DNA from: Astragalus membranaceus
Taxonomy: Eukaryota; Streptophyta; Magnoliopsida; Fabales; Fabaceae
NCBI GenBank assembly: GCA_039519185.1
Contig: CM076847.1
Location: 64,307,521 to 64,371,520 of the forward strand
DNA: 64,000 bases
Direction: 5' to 3'
Positions within the stretch are counted from its first letter, which is position 1. Every line of letters starts with the position of its first letter. Under the pieces are notes generated by a model. That model made no database searches, had not been told where the DNA came from, and worked only from the letters and a program-made list of their open reading frames with translations. Position numbers and translations under genes: made by a program. Below, piece after piece: positions 11,516-23,616 of this stretch.

Positions 11516-11644
11516 TGCAGAGTTCTCAATGAAGAGAACTCTTTCAAAAAGTAGCGTATGCCACTTGTAGTGAAGACCAGACGGTATTCTTTAGTAAAAG
11601 GAGAAAGAATAGTTCGCTATGTGCTAATCACTTGGCTCCGTGAT
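11516..11644 (-). pseudogene. U5 snRNA copy 11, loop mutated
   Basis: The loop reads TTTCTCC for TTTCGCC, and the opposite strand of the upper stem is changed (GACCAGACGG on the plus strand). TATA and the upstream element (11706-11716) are intact, but the distance between them is slightly short. It corresponds to copy 22, which shares the loop mutation. Confidence 0.82.
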
Positions 11645-12187
11645 TTGTTCAGCGAGAGGTCCTTCATTTTTATAGCCTAAACAGCTTGTTTTTCTGTATC
11701 TTCATCGATGTGGGACTTAAGTAGAAACATATGTATGCGACGAAACCCACTCACCTGAGCCTTCTCTTTCTCTGCATTCTTCTTCCCCCACCCATTACGT
11801 TATGACTACTAAATCTTTTCTTCTCACTTCAATATTTTTCAACAATACAATACTTGCATTAAATAGCCTTAAAGTCCTAAGAGTGAGCACACATTTTTCC
11901 TTAAGAAAATGGCACAAACCCTTACTAACATTAGCTGAAAATTGAGCTTTTGATAAATATTATTGTCAAGTTTCACTTATATATGCTATATGATTGTAGA
12001 GACTATATAACTTATTGGTTGCAGTACCAACTTGTACCTAGTTTTTAATTTTCATACTATTTTTCTATATGAATGTATAAACATAATGATTATTCTAAGT
12101 CAAGTATACTATTTTTTCTTGTCAAAAAAAAATCAAAACATACAGTTTTGTCCAATATCATAATTGTAAAAAACTTTGAACTAGCCT

Positions 12188-12316
12188 TGCAGATTCCTCA
12201 ATGAAAAGAACTCTTTACAAAAGTAGCGTATGCCACTTGTAGTGAAGAACACACGGTATTGTTTAGTAAAAGGCGAAAGAATAGTTCGCTATGTGCTCAT
12301 CACATGGCTCCGTGAT
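12188..12316 (-). ncRNA. U5: U5 snRNA copy 12
   Basis: The loop interior is intact, with one change at the base of the loop stem (plus-strand GTATTGTTTAG). The upstream element at 12379-12389 is intact but the TATA position is TTCAAAAA. The Sm-type region reads TTTTGTAAAG. It corresponds to copy 23. Confidence 0.75.
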
Positions 12317-12862
12317 TTGTTCAGCGAGAGGTCCTTCATTTTTGAAGGCTAAGCAGCTTATTTTTGTGTATTCTTCATCGATGTGGGACTTAAGTAGAAA
12401 CATATGTAGGCGCCCAATCCCACTATCCCGAGCCTTCTCTTTTTCTTCATCCTTCTTCACCCACCCATTACGTTATGACTGCTAAGTCTTTTCTTCTCAA
12501 TTCCATATTTTTCAACATTTCAATACTTGCAATAAAAAATAGACTTAAAGTCGTAAGGGTGAGCACATATTTTTCCTTAAAAAAAGGCACAAACCCTTAC
12601 TAACATTAGCCGAAAGTTGAGCTTCTGATCAATATTCTTGTCATGTTTCACTTATCTATGCTATATGAATGTAGAGACTGTATAACTTATTAGGTGCAGC
12701 ACCATCTTGTACCCTGTTTTCAATTTTCATACTCATTTGCTATATGAATGTATAGACATCATGATTATTCTAAGTCAAGTATACTATTTTGTATTGTGAA
12801 AAAAAAATCAAAACATACAGTTTTGTCCAATATCATAATAGTAAGAAACTTTGAACTAGCCT

Positions 12863-12991
12863 TGTAGAGTCCTCAATGAAGAGAACCCTTTCAAAAAGTA
12901 GCGTATGCCACTTGTAGTGAAGAACACATGGTATTATTTAGTAAAAGGCGAAAGAGTAGTTTGCTGTGTGCTCATCACCTGGCTCCGTGAT
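12863..12991 (-). ncRNA. U5: U5 snRNA copy 13
   Basis: The loop interior is intact and the closing end of the stem is altered (TAAAT). The TATA position is TTCAAAAA, and the upstream element at 13054-13064 is changed at both ends (CTCCCACATCA). It corresponds to copies 24 and 26. The promoter may be weak. Confidence 0.7.
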
Positions 12992-13506
12992 TTGATCAGC
13001 GAGAGGTCCTTCATTTTTGAAGCCTAAGCAGCTTGTTTTTGTGTATTCTTCATTGATGTGGGAGTTAAGTAGAAACATATGTAAGCGCCCAAACCCACTC
13101 TCCTGAGCGTTCTCTTTCTCCTCATCCTTCTTCACCCACCCATTACGTTATGACTGCTAAGTCTTTTCTTCTCACTTTCATATTTTTCAATATTTCAATA
13201 CTTTCAATAAATAGACTTAAAGTTCAAGGGTGAGCACACATTTTTCCTAAAACAAAATGGCACAAACCCTTACTAACATTTGCTGAAAGTTGAACTTCTG
13301 TATAACTTATTGGTTGTAGAGACTATATAACTTATTGGTTGCAGTACCATTTTGTACCTAGTTTTCAATTTTCATACTATTTTGCTGAATTAATGTATAG
13401 ATATCATGATTATTCTATGTCAAGTATACTATTTTGTCTTGTCAAAAAAAATTAAAACATATAGTTTTGTCCAATATCATAATAGTAAGAAACTCTGAAC
13501 TAGCCT

Positions 13507-13634
13507 TGCAGAGTCCTCAATGAAGATAACTCTTTCAAAAAGTAGCGTATGCCACTTGTAGTGCAGAAACACGGCATTCTTTAGTAAAAGGTGAAAGAAT
13601 AGTTCGCTATGTGCTCATCACATGGCTCCGTAAT
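13507..13634 (-). pseudogene. U5 snRNA copy 14, loop mutated
   Basis: The loop reads TTTCACC, as in copy 9. The stem segment is altered (GTGCAGAAACACGG on the plus strand), and the 5' end has ATTACGG. TATA and the upstream element (13698-13708) are intact. It corresponds to copy 25, which has the canonical loop. Confidence 0.8.
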
Positions 13635-14175
13635 TTGTTCAGCGAGAGGTCCCTCATTTTTATAGACTAAGCAGCTTGTTTTTTGTGTTTTCTTCATCGA
13701 TGTGGGACTTAAGTAGAAACAAATGTATGCGCCCAAACCCACTCACTTGAGTCTTCTGTTTCTCCTCATCCTTCTTCACCCACCCATTACGTTATGACGG
13801 CTAAGTCTTTTCTTCTCACTTCCATATTTTTTAACATTTAAATACTTGCAAAAAATAGACTTAAAGTTCTAAGGGTGAGCACACAGTTTTCCTTAAAAAA
13901 ATGGCACAAACCCTTACTAAAATGAGCTGAAAATTGAGCTTCTGATAAAAATTCTTGTCATGCTTCACTTATATATGCTTTGAATGTAGAGACTATATAA
14001 CTTATTGGTTGCAGTAACATCTTGTACCTAGTTTTCAATTTTCATACTATTTTGCTATATGAATGTATAAACATCATGATTATTCTAAGTTAAGTGTACT
14101 ATTTTGTCTTGTGAAAAAAATCAAAACATACAGTTTTATCCAATATCATGATAGTAAGAAACTTTAAACTAGCCT

Positions 14176-14304
14176 TACAGAGTCCTCAATGAAGAGAACT
14201 CTATCAAAAAGTAACGTATGCCACTTGTAGTGAAGAACACACGGTATTCTTTAGTAAAAGGCGAAAGAATAGTTCGCTATGTGCTCATCACTTGGCTCCG
14301 TGAT
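14176..14304 (-). ncRNA. U5: U5 snRNA copy 15
   Basis: Loop, TATAAAAA and the upstream element (14366-14376) are intact. Single changes lie in the Sm-flanking hairpin arm and in the 5' stem (CACTTGG on the plus strand). It corresponds to copy 27 at an offset of 8001 bp. Confidence 0.85.
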
Positions 14305-14847
14305 TTGTTCAGCGAGAGGTCCATCATTTTTATAGCCTAAGCAGCTTGCTTTTCTGTATCTTCATCGATGTGGGACTTATGTAGAAACAAATGTATGCGC
14401 CGAAACCCACTCACCTGAGCCTTCTCTTTCTCCGCATTCTTCTTCCCCCACCCATTACGTTATGACTGCTAAATCTTTTCTTCTCACTTCAATATTTTTC
14501 AACAATACAATACTTGCATTAAATAGCCTTAAAGTCCTAAGAGTGAGCACACATTTTTCCTTAAGAAAATGGCACAAACCCTTACTAACATTAGCTGAAA
14601 ATTGAGCTTTTGATAAATATTATTGTCAAGTTTCACTTATATATGCTATATGATTGTTGAGACTATATAACTTATTGGTTCCAGTACCGTCTTGTACCTA
14701 GTTTTCAATTTTCATACTATTTTGCTATATGAATGTATAGATATCATGATTATTCTATGTCAAGTATACTATGTTGTCTTGTCAAAAAAAAATTAAAACA
14801 TATAGTTTTGTCCAATATCGTAATAGTAAGAAACTCTGAACTAGCCT

Positions 14848-14976
14848 TGCAGAGTCCCCAATGAAGACAACTCTTTCAAAAAGTAGCGTATGCCACTTGA
14901 AGTGAAGAACACACGGTATTCTTTAGTAAAAGGCAAAAGAATAGTCCGCTATGTGCTCATCACATGACTCCGTGAT
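14848..14976 (-). pseudogene. U5 snRNA copy 16, loop stem mutated
   Basis: The loop reads CTTTTGCC for CTTTCGCC. The promoter is intact (upstream element 15040-15050). It corresponds to copy 28, which shares the change, so the mutation predates the duplication. Confidence 0.8.
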
Positions 14977-15521
14977 TTGTTCAGCGAGAGGTCCTTCATT
15001 TTTATAGCCTAAGCAGCTTGTTTTTTGTGTATTCTTCATCGATGTGGGACTTAAGTAGAAACAAATGTATGAGCCCAAACCCACTCACTTGAGTCTTCTG
15101 TTTCTTCTTATCCTTCGTCACCCACCCTTTACGTTATGACGGCTAAGTCTTTTCTTCTCACTTCCAAATTTTTCAACATTTCAATACTTGCAATAAATAG
15201 ACTTAAAGTCCTAAGGGTGAGCACACATTTTTCCTTAAAAAATGGCACAAACCCTTACTAACATTAGCTGAAAATTGAGCTTCTTATAAATCTTCTTGTC
15301 ATGTTTCAGTTATATATCCTATAGGAATGTGTAGACTATATAATTCATTGTTTGCAGTACCATCTTGTACATAGTTTTCAATTTTCATTCAATTTTGCTA
15401 TATGAAATTATAAACATCGTGATTATTCTAAGTCAAGTATACAATTTTGTCTTGTCAAAAAAAAAATCACAACATACAGTTTTGTCCATTATCAAAATAG
15501 TACGAAACTTTGAACTATCCT

Positions 15522-15643
15522 TGCAAAGCCCTCAATGAAGAGAACTCTTTCAAAAAGTAGCGTATGCCACTTGTAACACACGGTATTCTTCAGTAAAATG
15601 CGAAAGAATAGTTCTCTATGTGCTCATCACATGGCTCCGTGAT
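15522..15643 (-). pseudogene. U5 snRNA copy 17, deleted and mutated
   Basis: About 8 nt are missing from the upper stem (plus strand TTGTAACACACGG), and the loop has two changes (CGCATTTTACTGAAG). The upstream element at 15708-15718 is damaged (GTCCCTAATCG). It corresponds to the interrupted copy 29. Confidence 0.83.
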
Positions 15644-16185
15644 TTGTTCAATGAGAGGTCCTTCATTTTTTTATAGCCTAAGCAACTTGTTTTTGTGTAT
15701 TCTTCATCGATTAGGGACTTAAGTAGAAACATATGTATGCGCCTAAACCCACTCACCTGATCCTTCTCTTTCTCCTCATCCTTCTTCACCCACCCATTAC
15801 GTTATGACTGCTAAGTCTTTCCTTCTCACTTCCATACTTTTCAACATTTCAATACTTGCAATAATAGACATAAAGTCCTAAGGGTGAGCACACATTTTTC
15901 CTTTAAAAAATGGCACAAACCCTTCCTAACATTAGCTGAAAATTGAGCTTCTGATAAATATTCTTGTCATGTTTCACTTATATATGCTATGAATGTAGAG
16001 ACTATATAACCTATTGGTTGCAGTACCATCTTGTTCCTAGTCTTCAATTTTCATACTATTTTGCTATATGAATGTATAAACATCATGATTATTCTATGTC
16101 AAGTATACTATTTTATCTTGTAAAAAAAAATCAAAACATACAGTTTTGTCCACTATCATATTAGTAAGAAACTTTAAACTAGCCT

Positions 16186-16314
16186 TGCAATGTCCTCAAT
16201 GAAGAGAATTATTTCAAAAATTAGTTTATGCCACTTGTAGTGAAGAACACACGGTATTCTTTAGTAAAAGGCGATAGAATAGTTCGCTATGTGCTCATCA
16301 CATGGCTCCGTGAT
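16186..16314 (-). pseudogene. U5 snRNA copy 18, Sm region mutated
   Basis: The loop stem reads CTATCGCC, the Sm-type stretch is AACTAATTTTTGAAAT, and the hairpin arm is altered. TATA and the upstream element (16377-16387) look intact. Confidence 0.8.
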
Positions 16315-16851
16315 TTGTTCAACGAGAGGTCCTTTATTTTTATAGCCTAGGAAGCTTGTTTTTGTGTATTCTTCATCGATGTGGGACTTAAGTAGAAACA
16401 TATGTATGCGCCCAAACCCACTCACCTGAGCCTTCTGTTTCTCCTAATCCTTCTTCACCCACCCATTACGTTATGACTGCTAAGTCTTTTCCTCTGACTT
16501 CCATATTTTTCAAGATTTCAATACTTGCAATAAATAGACTTAAAGTCCTAAGGGCGAGCACACGGTTTTCCTTAAAAAAATGGCACAAACTAACATTCCT
16601 TGAAAATTGAGCTTTTGATAAATATTGTTGACATGTTTCACTTATATATGCTATATGAATGTAGAGACTGTATAACTTAATGGATGCAGTACCATCTTGT
16701 ACTTAGTTTTCAGTTTTCATTCCATTTTGCTATATGAATGTATAAACATCGTGATTATTCTATGTCAACTATACTATTTTGTTTTGTAAAAAAAAATCAA
16801 AACATACAGTTTTGTCCACTATCATAATAGTAAGAAACTATAAACTAGCCT

Positions 16852-16980
16852 TGCAAAGTCCTCATTGAAGAGTACTTTTTCAAAAAGTAGTGTAAGCCAC
16901 TTGTAGTGAATAACACACGGTATTCTTTAGGAAAAGGCGAAAGAATAGTTCGCTATGTGCTCATCACATGGCTCCGTGAT
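16852..16980 (-). pseudogene. U5 snRNA copy 19, hybrid at the duplication junction
   Basis: The 5' half and promoter are those of copy 8 (same loop change CTTTTCCTAAAG; upstream element 17043-17053). The 3' half differs from copy 8 and has its own changes. The switch occurs within about 16895-16905, inside the RNA gene, so the unequal exchange that made the 7.36-kb duplication took place in U5 itself. Confidence 0.82.
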
Positions 16981-17526
16981 TTGTTTCGCGAGAGGTCCTT
17001 CATATTTATAGCCTAAGCAGCTTGTTTTTATCTATTCTTCATCGATGTGGGACTTAAGTAGAAACATATGTATGCGCCCCAACTCACTCACATGAGCCTT
17101 CTCTTTCTCCTCATCCTTCTTCACCCACCCATTACGTTATTACTGCTAAGTCTTTTCTTCTCACTTCCATATTTTCCAACATTTCAATACTTTCAATAAA
17201 TAGACTTGAAGTCCTAAGGGTGACCAGACAGTTTTCTTTAAAAAAATGGCACAAACCCTTCCTAACATTAGCTAAAAACTGAGCTTATGATAAATATTCT
17301 TGTCATGTTTCACTTACATGTGCTATGATTGTAGAGACTATATAACCTATTGGTTGCAGTACCATATTGTACCTAGTTTTCAATTTTCATACTATTTTGC
17401 TATAAGAATGTATAAACATCATGATTATTCTATAAGTCAAGTATACTATTTTGTCTTGTCAAAAAAAAAAATCAAAACATACAGTTTTGTCCAATATCAT
17501 AATTGTAAAAAACTTTGAACTAGCCT

Positions 17527-17655
17527 TGCAGAGTCCTCAATGAAGAGAACTCTTTCAAAAAGTAGCGTATGCCACTTGTAGTGAAGAACACACGGTATTC
17601 TTTAGTAAAAGGCGAAAGAATAGTTCGCTATGTGCTCATCACATGCCTCCGTGAT
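17527..17655 (-). ncRNA. U5: U5 snRNA copy 20
   Basis: Loop and 3' hairpin are intact; one change lies in the 5' end (plus-strand ATGCCTCCG). The TATA position is TTCAAAAA, and the upstream element at 17718-17728 starts with C instead of a purine. It corresponds to copy 9. Confidence 0.78.
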
Positions 17656-18201
17656 TTGTTCAGCGAGAGGTCCTTCATTTTTGAAGCCTAAGCAGCTTGT
17701 TTTTGTGTATTCTTCATCGATGTGGGAGTTAAGTAGAAACATATGTAGGCGCCCAAACCCAGTATCCTGAGCCTTCTCTTTCTCCTCATCCTTCTTCACC
17801 CACCCATTACATTATGACTGCTAAGTCTTTTCTTCTCACTTACATGTTTTTCAACATTTCAATACTTGCAATAAATAGACTTAAAGTCCTAAGGGTGAGC
17901 ACACATTTTTCCAAAAACAAAATGGCACAAACCCTTACTAAGATTTGCTGAAAATTGAACTACTGATAAATGTTCTTGTCATGTTTCATTAATATATGCT
18001 ATATGAATGTAGAGACTATATAAGTTATTTGTTGCAGTACCATTTTGTTCCTAGTTTTCAATTTTCATACTATTTTGCTATCTGAATGTATAGATATCAT
18101 GATTATTCAATGTCAAGTATACTATTTTGTCTTGTCAAAAAAAAAATTAAAACACATAGTTTTGTCCAACATCATAATAGTAAGAAACTCTGAACTAGCC
18201 T

Positions 18202-18330
18202 TGCAGAGTCCTCAGTGAAGATAACTTTTTCAAAAAGTAGCGTATGACACTTGCAGTGAAGAACACACGACATTCTTTAGTAAAAGGCGAAAGAATAGTT
18301 TGCTATGTGCTCATCACATGGCTCCGTGAT
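18202..18330 (-). ncRNA. U5: U5 snRNA copy 21
   Basis: Loop, TATAAAAA and the upstream element (18395-18405) are intact. The 3' hairpin is weakened as in its partner, copy 10. Confidence 0.8.
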
Positions 18331-18872
18331 TTGTTCAGCGAGAGGTCCTTCATTTTTATAGCCTAAACAGCTTGTTTTTTTGTGTTTTCTTCATCGATGT
18401 GGGACTTAAGTAGAAACAAAGGTATGCGCGCAAACCCACTCACTTGAGTCTTCTGTTTCTCCTCATCCTTCTTCACCCACCCATTACGTTATGACGGCTA
18501 AGTCTTTTCTTCTCACTTCCATATTTTTCAACATTTAAATACTTGCAATAAATAGATTTAAAGTCCTAAGGATGAGCACACAGTTTTCCTTAAAAAAAGG
18601 GCACAAACCCTTACTAACACTAGCTGAAAATTGAGCTTCTGATAAAAATTCTTGTCATGTTTCACTTATATATGCTTTGAATGTAGAGACTATATAACTT
18701 ATTAGTTGCAGTGACATCTTGTACCTAGTTTTCAATTTTCAAACTATTTTTCTATATGAATATATAAACATCATGATTATTCTAAGTCAAGTATACTATT
18801 TTGTCTAGTTAAAAAAATCAAAACATACAGTTTTGTCCAATATCATAATAGTAAGAAACTTTGAACTAGCCT

Positions 18873-19001
18873 TGCAGAGTCCTCAATGAAGAGAACTCTT
18901 TCAAAAAGTAGCGTATGCCACTTGTAGTGAAGACCAGACGGTATTCTTTAGTAAAAGGAGAAAGAATAGTTCGCTATGTGCTAATCACTTGGTTCCGTGA
19001 T
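18873..19001 (-). pseudogene. U5 snRNA copy 22, loop mutated
   Basis: The loop reads TTTCTCC as in copy 11, with the same GACCAGACGG stem change. The promoter is intact (upstream element 19063-19073). Confidence 0.82.
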
Positions 19002-19544
19002 TTGTTCAGCGAGAGGTCCTTCATTTTTATAGCCTAAACAGCTTGTTTTTCTGTATCTTCATCGATGTGGGACTTAAGTAGAAACATATGTATGCGCCGA
19101 AACCCACTCACCTGAGCCTTCTCTTTCTCTGCATTCTTCTTCCCCCACCCATTACGTTATGACTACTAAATCTTTTCTTCTCACTTCAATATTTTTCAAC
19201 AATACAATAATTGCATTAAATAGCCTTAAAGTCCTAAGAGTGAGCACACATTTTTCCTTAAGAAAATGGCACAAACCCTTACTAACATTAGCTGAAAATT
19301 GAGCATTTGATAAATATTATTGTCAAGTTTCACTTATATATGCTATATGATTGTAGAGACTATATAAGTTATTGGTTGCAGTACCATCTTGTACCTAGTT
19401 TTTAATTTTCATACTATTTTTCTATATGAATGTATAAACAGAATGATTATTCTAAGTCAAGTATACTATTTTTTCTTGTCAAAAAAAAATCAAAACATAC
19501 AGTTTTGTCCAATATCATAATTGTAAAAAACTTTGAACTAGCCT

Positions 19545-19673
19545 TGCAGATTCCTCAATGAAAAGAACTCTTTACAAAAGTAGCGTATGCCACTTGTAGT
19601 GAAGAACACACGGTATTCTTTAGTAAAAGGCGAAAGAATAGTTCGCTATGTGCTCATCACATGGCTCCGTGAT
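19545..19673 (-). ncRNA. U5: U5 snRNA copy 23
   Basis: The loop is fully canonical and the upstream element (19736-19746) is intact. The TATA position is TTCAAAAA and the Sm-type region reads TTTTGTAAAG, as in copy 12. Confidence 0.77.
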
Positions 19674-20218
19674 TTGTTCAGCGAGAGGTCCTTCATTTTT
19701 GAAGGCTAAGCAGCTTGTTTTTGTGTATTCTTCATCGATGTGGGACTTAAGTAGAAACATATGTAGGCGCCCAATCCCACTATCCCGAGCCTTCTCTTTT
19801 TCTTCATCCTTCTTCACCCACCCATTACGTTATGACTGCTAAGTCTTTTCTTCTCACTTCCATATTTTTCAACATTTCAATACTTGCAATAAAAAATAGA
19901 CTTAAAGTCCTAAGGGTGAGCACATATTTTTCCTTAAAAAAAGGCACAAACCCATACTAACATTAGCCGAAAGTTGAGCTTCTGATAAATATTCTTGTCA
20001 TGTTTCACTTATCTATGCTATATGAATGTAGAGACTGTATAACTTATTAGGTGCAACACCATCTTGTACCCTGTTTTCAATTTTCATACTCATTTGCTAT
20101 ATGAATGTATAGACATCATGATTATTCTAAGTCAAGTATACTATTTTGTATTGTGAAAAAAAATCAAAATATACAGTTTTGTCCAATATCATAATAGTAA
20201 GAAACTTTGAACTAGCCT

Positions 20219-20347
20219 TGTAGAGTCCTCAATGAAGAGAACTCTTTCAAAAAGTAGCGTATGCCACTTGTAGTGAAGAACACATGGTATTATTTAGTAA
20301 AAGGCGAAAGAGTAGTTCGCTGTGTGCTCATCACCTGGCTCCGTGAT
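20219..20347 (-). ncRNA. U5: U5 snRNA copy 24
   Basis: The loop interior is intact with the closing end altered (TAAAT). It has the TATA-variant promoter TTCAAAAA, and an upstream element CTCCCACATCA at 20410-20420. It corresponds to copy 13 and is the likely source of part of copy 26. Confidence 0.7.
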
Positions 20348-20862
20348 TTGATCAGCGAGAGGTCCTTCATTTTTGAAGCCTAAGCAGCTTGTTTTTGTGT
20401 ATTCTTCATTGATGTGGGAGTTAAGTAGAAACATATGTAAGCGCCCAAACCCACTCTCTTGAGCCTTCTCTTTCTCCTCATCCTTCTTCACCCACCCATT
20501 ACGTTATGACTGCTAAGTCTTTTCTTCTCACTTTCATATTTTTCAACATTTCAATACTTTCAATAAATAGACTTAAAGTTCAAGGGTGAGCACACATTTT
20601 TCCTAAAACAAAATGGCACAAACCCTTACTAACATTTGCTCAAAGTTGAACTTCTGTATAACTTATTGGTTGTAGAGACTACATAACTTATTGGTTGCAG
20701 TACCATTTTGTACCTAGTTTTCAATTTTCATACTATTTTGCTGAATTAATGTATAGATATCATGATTATTCTATGTCAAGTATACTATTTTGTCTTGTCA
20801 AAAAAAATTAAAACATATAGTTTTGTCCAATATCATAATAGTAAGAAACTCTGAACTAGCCT

Positions 20863-20990
20863 TGCAGAGTCCTCAATGAAGATAACTCTTTCAAAAAGTA
20901 GCGTATGCCACTTGTAGTGAAGAAACACGGCATTCTTTAGTAAAAGGCGAAAGAATAGTTCGCTATGTGCTCATCACATGGCTCCGTGAT
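20863..20990 (-). ncRNA. U5: U5 snRNA copy 25
   Basis: The loop is canonical and TATAAAAA is present. The upstream element at 21054-21064 has one change (GTACCACATCG). One base is missing in the stem (plus-strand AGAAACACGG). It corresponds to copy 14. Confidence 0.78.
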
Positions 20991-21532
20991 TTGTTCAGCG
21001 AGAGGTCCCTCATTTTTATAGCCTAAGCAGCTTGTTTTTTGTGTTTTCTTCATCGATGTGGTACTTAAGTAGAAACAAATGTATGCGCCCAAACCCACTC
21101 ACTTGAGTCTTCTGTTTCTCCTCATCCTTCTTCACCCACCCATTACGTTATGACGGCTAAGTCTTTTCTTCTCACTTCCATATTTTTTAACATTTAAATA
21201 CTTGCAATAAATAGACTTAAAGTTCTAAGGGTGAGCACACAGTTTTCCTTAAAAAAATGGCACAAACCCTTACTAAAATGAGCTGAAAATTGAGCTTCTG
21301 ATAAAAATTCTTGTCATGTTTCACTTATATATGCTTTGAATGTAGAGACTATATAACTTATTGGTTGCAGTAACATCTTGTACCTAGTTTTCAATTTTCA
21401 TACTATTTTGCTATATGAATGTATAAACATCATGATTATTCTAAGTTAAGTGTACTATTTTGTCTTGTGAAAAAAACTCAAAACATACAGTTTTGTCCAA
21501 TATCATAATAGTAAGAATCTTTGAACTAGCCT

Positions 21533-21661
21533 TGCAGAGTCCTCAATGAAGAGAACTCTTTCAAAAAGTAGCGTATGCCACTTCTAGTGAAGAACACATG
21601 GTATTCTTTAGTAAAAGGCGAAAGAGTAGTTCGCTGTGTGCTCATCACCTGGCTCCGTGAT
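21533..21661 (-). ncRNA. U5: U5 snRNA copy 26 (extra monomer)
   Basis: The loop is fully canonical. The 5' half and promoter (TTCAAAAA; upstream element 21724-21734) are those of copy 24, while the loop-closing end and 3' half differ from it. The first half of the array has no counterpart, so this monomer was added after the 7.36-kb duplication. Confidence 0.77.
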
Positions 21662-22176
21662 TTGATCAGCGAGAGGTCCTTCATTTTTGAAGCCTAAGCA
21701 GCTTGTTTTTGTGTATTCTTCATTGATGTGGGAGTTAAGTAGAAACATATGTAAGCGCCCAAACCCACTCTCCTGAGCCTTCTCTTTCTCCTCATCCTTC
21801 TTCACCCACCCATTACGTTATGACTGCTAAGTCTTTTCTTCTCACTTTCATATTTTTCAACATTTCAATACTTTCAATAAATAGACTTAAAGTTCAAGGG
21901 TGAGCACACATTTTTCCTAAAACAAAATGGCACAAACCCTTACTAACATTTGCTGAAAGTTGAACTTCTGTATAACTTATTGGTTGTAGAGAATATATAA
22001 CTTATTGGTTGCAGTACCATTTTGTACCTAGTTTTCAATTTTCATACTATTTTGCTGAATTAATGTATAGATATCATGATTATTCTATGTCAAGTATACT
22101 ATTTTGTCTTGTCAAAAAAAATTAAAACATATAGTTTTGTCCAATATCATAATAGTAAGAAACTCTGAACTAGCCT

Positions 22177-22305
22177 TGCAGAGTCCTCAATGAAGAGAAC
22201 TCTTTCAAAAAGTAACGTATGCCACTTGTAGTGAAGAACACACGGTATTCTTTCGTAAAAGGCGAAAGAATAGTTCGCTATGTGCTCATCACTTGGCTCC
22301 GTGAT
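22177..22305 (-). pseudogene. U5 snRNA copy 27, one loop change
   Basis: The loop reads TTTTACGAAAG for TTTTACTAAAG, a single change. TATA and the upstream element (22367-22377) are intact. It corresponds to copy 15, which has the canonical loop. Confidence 0.78.
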
Positions 22306-22848
22306 TTGTTCAGCGAGAGGTCCTTCATTTTTATAGCCTAAGCAGCTTGTTTTTCTGTATCTTCATCGATGTGGGACTTATGTAGAAACAAATGTATGCG
22401 CCGAAACCCACTCACTTGAGCCTTCTCTTTCTCCGCATTCTTCTTCCCCCACCCATTACGTTATGACTGCTAAATCTTTTCTTCTCACTTCAATATTTTT
22501 CAACAATACAATACTTGCATTAAATAGCCTTAAAGTCCTAAGAGTGAGCACACATTTTTCCTTAAGAAAATGGCACAAACCCTTACTAACATTAGCTGAA
22601 AATTGAGCTTTTGATAAATATTATTGTCAAGTTTCACTTATATTTGCTATATGATTGTTGAGACTATATAACTTATTGGTTCCAGTACCGTCTTGTACCT
22701 AGTTTTCAATTTTCATACTATTTTTCTATATGAATGTATAGATATCATGATTATTCTATGTCAAGTATACTATTTTGTCTTGTCAAAAAAAAATTAAAAC
22801 ATATAGTTTTGTCCAATATCATAATAGTAAAAAACTCTGAACTAGCCT

Positions 22849-22977
22849 TGCAGAGTCCCCAATGAAGATAACTCTTTCAAAAAGTAGCGTATGCCACTTG
22901 AAGTGAAGAACACACGGTATTCTTTAGTAAAAGGCAAAAGAATAGTCCGATATGTGCTCATCACATGACTCTGTGAT
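22849..22977 (-). pseudogene. U5 snRNA copy 28, loop stem mutated
   Basis: The loop stem CTTTTGCC is shared with copy 16, and the 5' end has a further change (ATCACAGAG). The promoter looks intact (upstream element 23042-23052). Confidence 0.79.
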
Positions 22978-23616
22978 TTGTTCAGCGAGAGGTCCTTCAT
23001 TTTTATAGCCTAAGCAGCTTGTTTTTTTGTGTATTCTTCATCGATGTGGGACTTAAGTAGAAACAAATGTATGAGCCCAAACCCACTCACTTGAGTCTTC
23101 TGTTTCTTCTTATCCTTCTTCACCCACCCATTACGTTATTACGGCTAAGTCTTTTCTTCTCACTTCCAAATTTTTCAACATTTCAATACTTGCAATAAAT
23201 AGACATAAAGTCCTAAGGGTGAGCACACATTTTTCCTTAAAAAATGCCACAAACCCTTACTAACATTAGCTGAAAATTGAGATTTTGATAAATCTTCTTG
23301 TCATGTTTCACTATCCTATATGAATGTAAAGACTATATAACTTATTTGTTGCAGTACCATCTTGTACCTAGTTTTCAATTTTCATACTATTAAGCTATAT
23401 GAATGTATAAACATCGTGATTATTCTAAGTCAAGTATACAATTTTGTCTTGTCAAAAAAATCAAAACATACAGTTTTGTCCATTATCATAATAGTAAGAA
23501 ACTTTGAACTAGCCTTGCAGAGTCCTCAATGAAGAGAACTCTTTCAAAGAGTAGCATATGCCACTTGTAGTGAAGAACACACAGTATTCTTTAGTAAAAG
23601 GAGAAAGAATAGTTCG

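Noticed and set aside
4918..21805. A family of similar 65-residue minus-strand frames beginning MKKDEEKEKA, one per repeat unit.
   Set aside because: The frame runs through the upstream element, the TATA box and the first half of U5, including its loop. Its conservation is explained by the RNA gene and by array homogenisation; changes such as TATAAAAA to TTCAAAAA fall on promoter positions.
4539..23616. A centromeric or generic satellite repeat.
   Set aside because: The period would fit, but every unit contains a recognisable U5 gene with promoter and 3' box, so it is a gene array.
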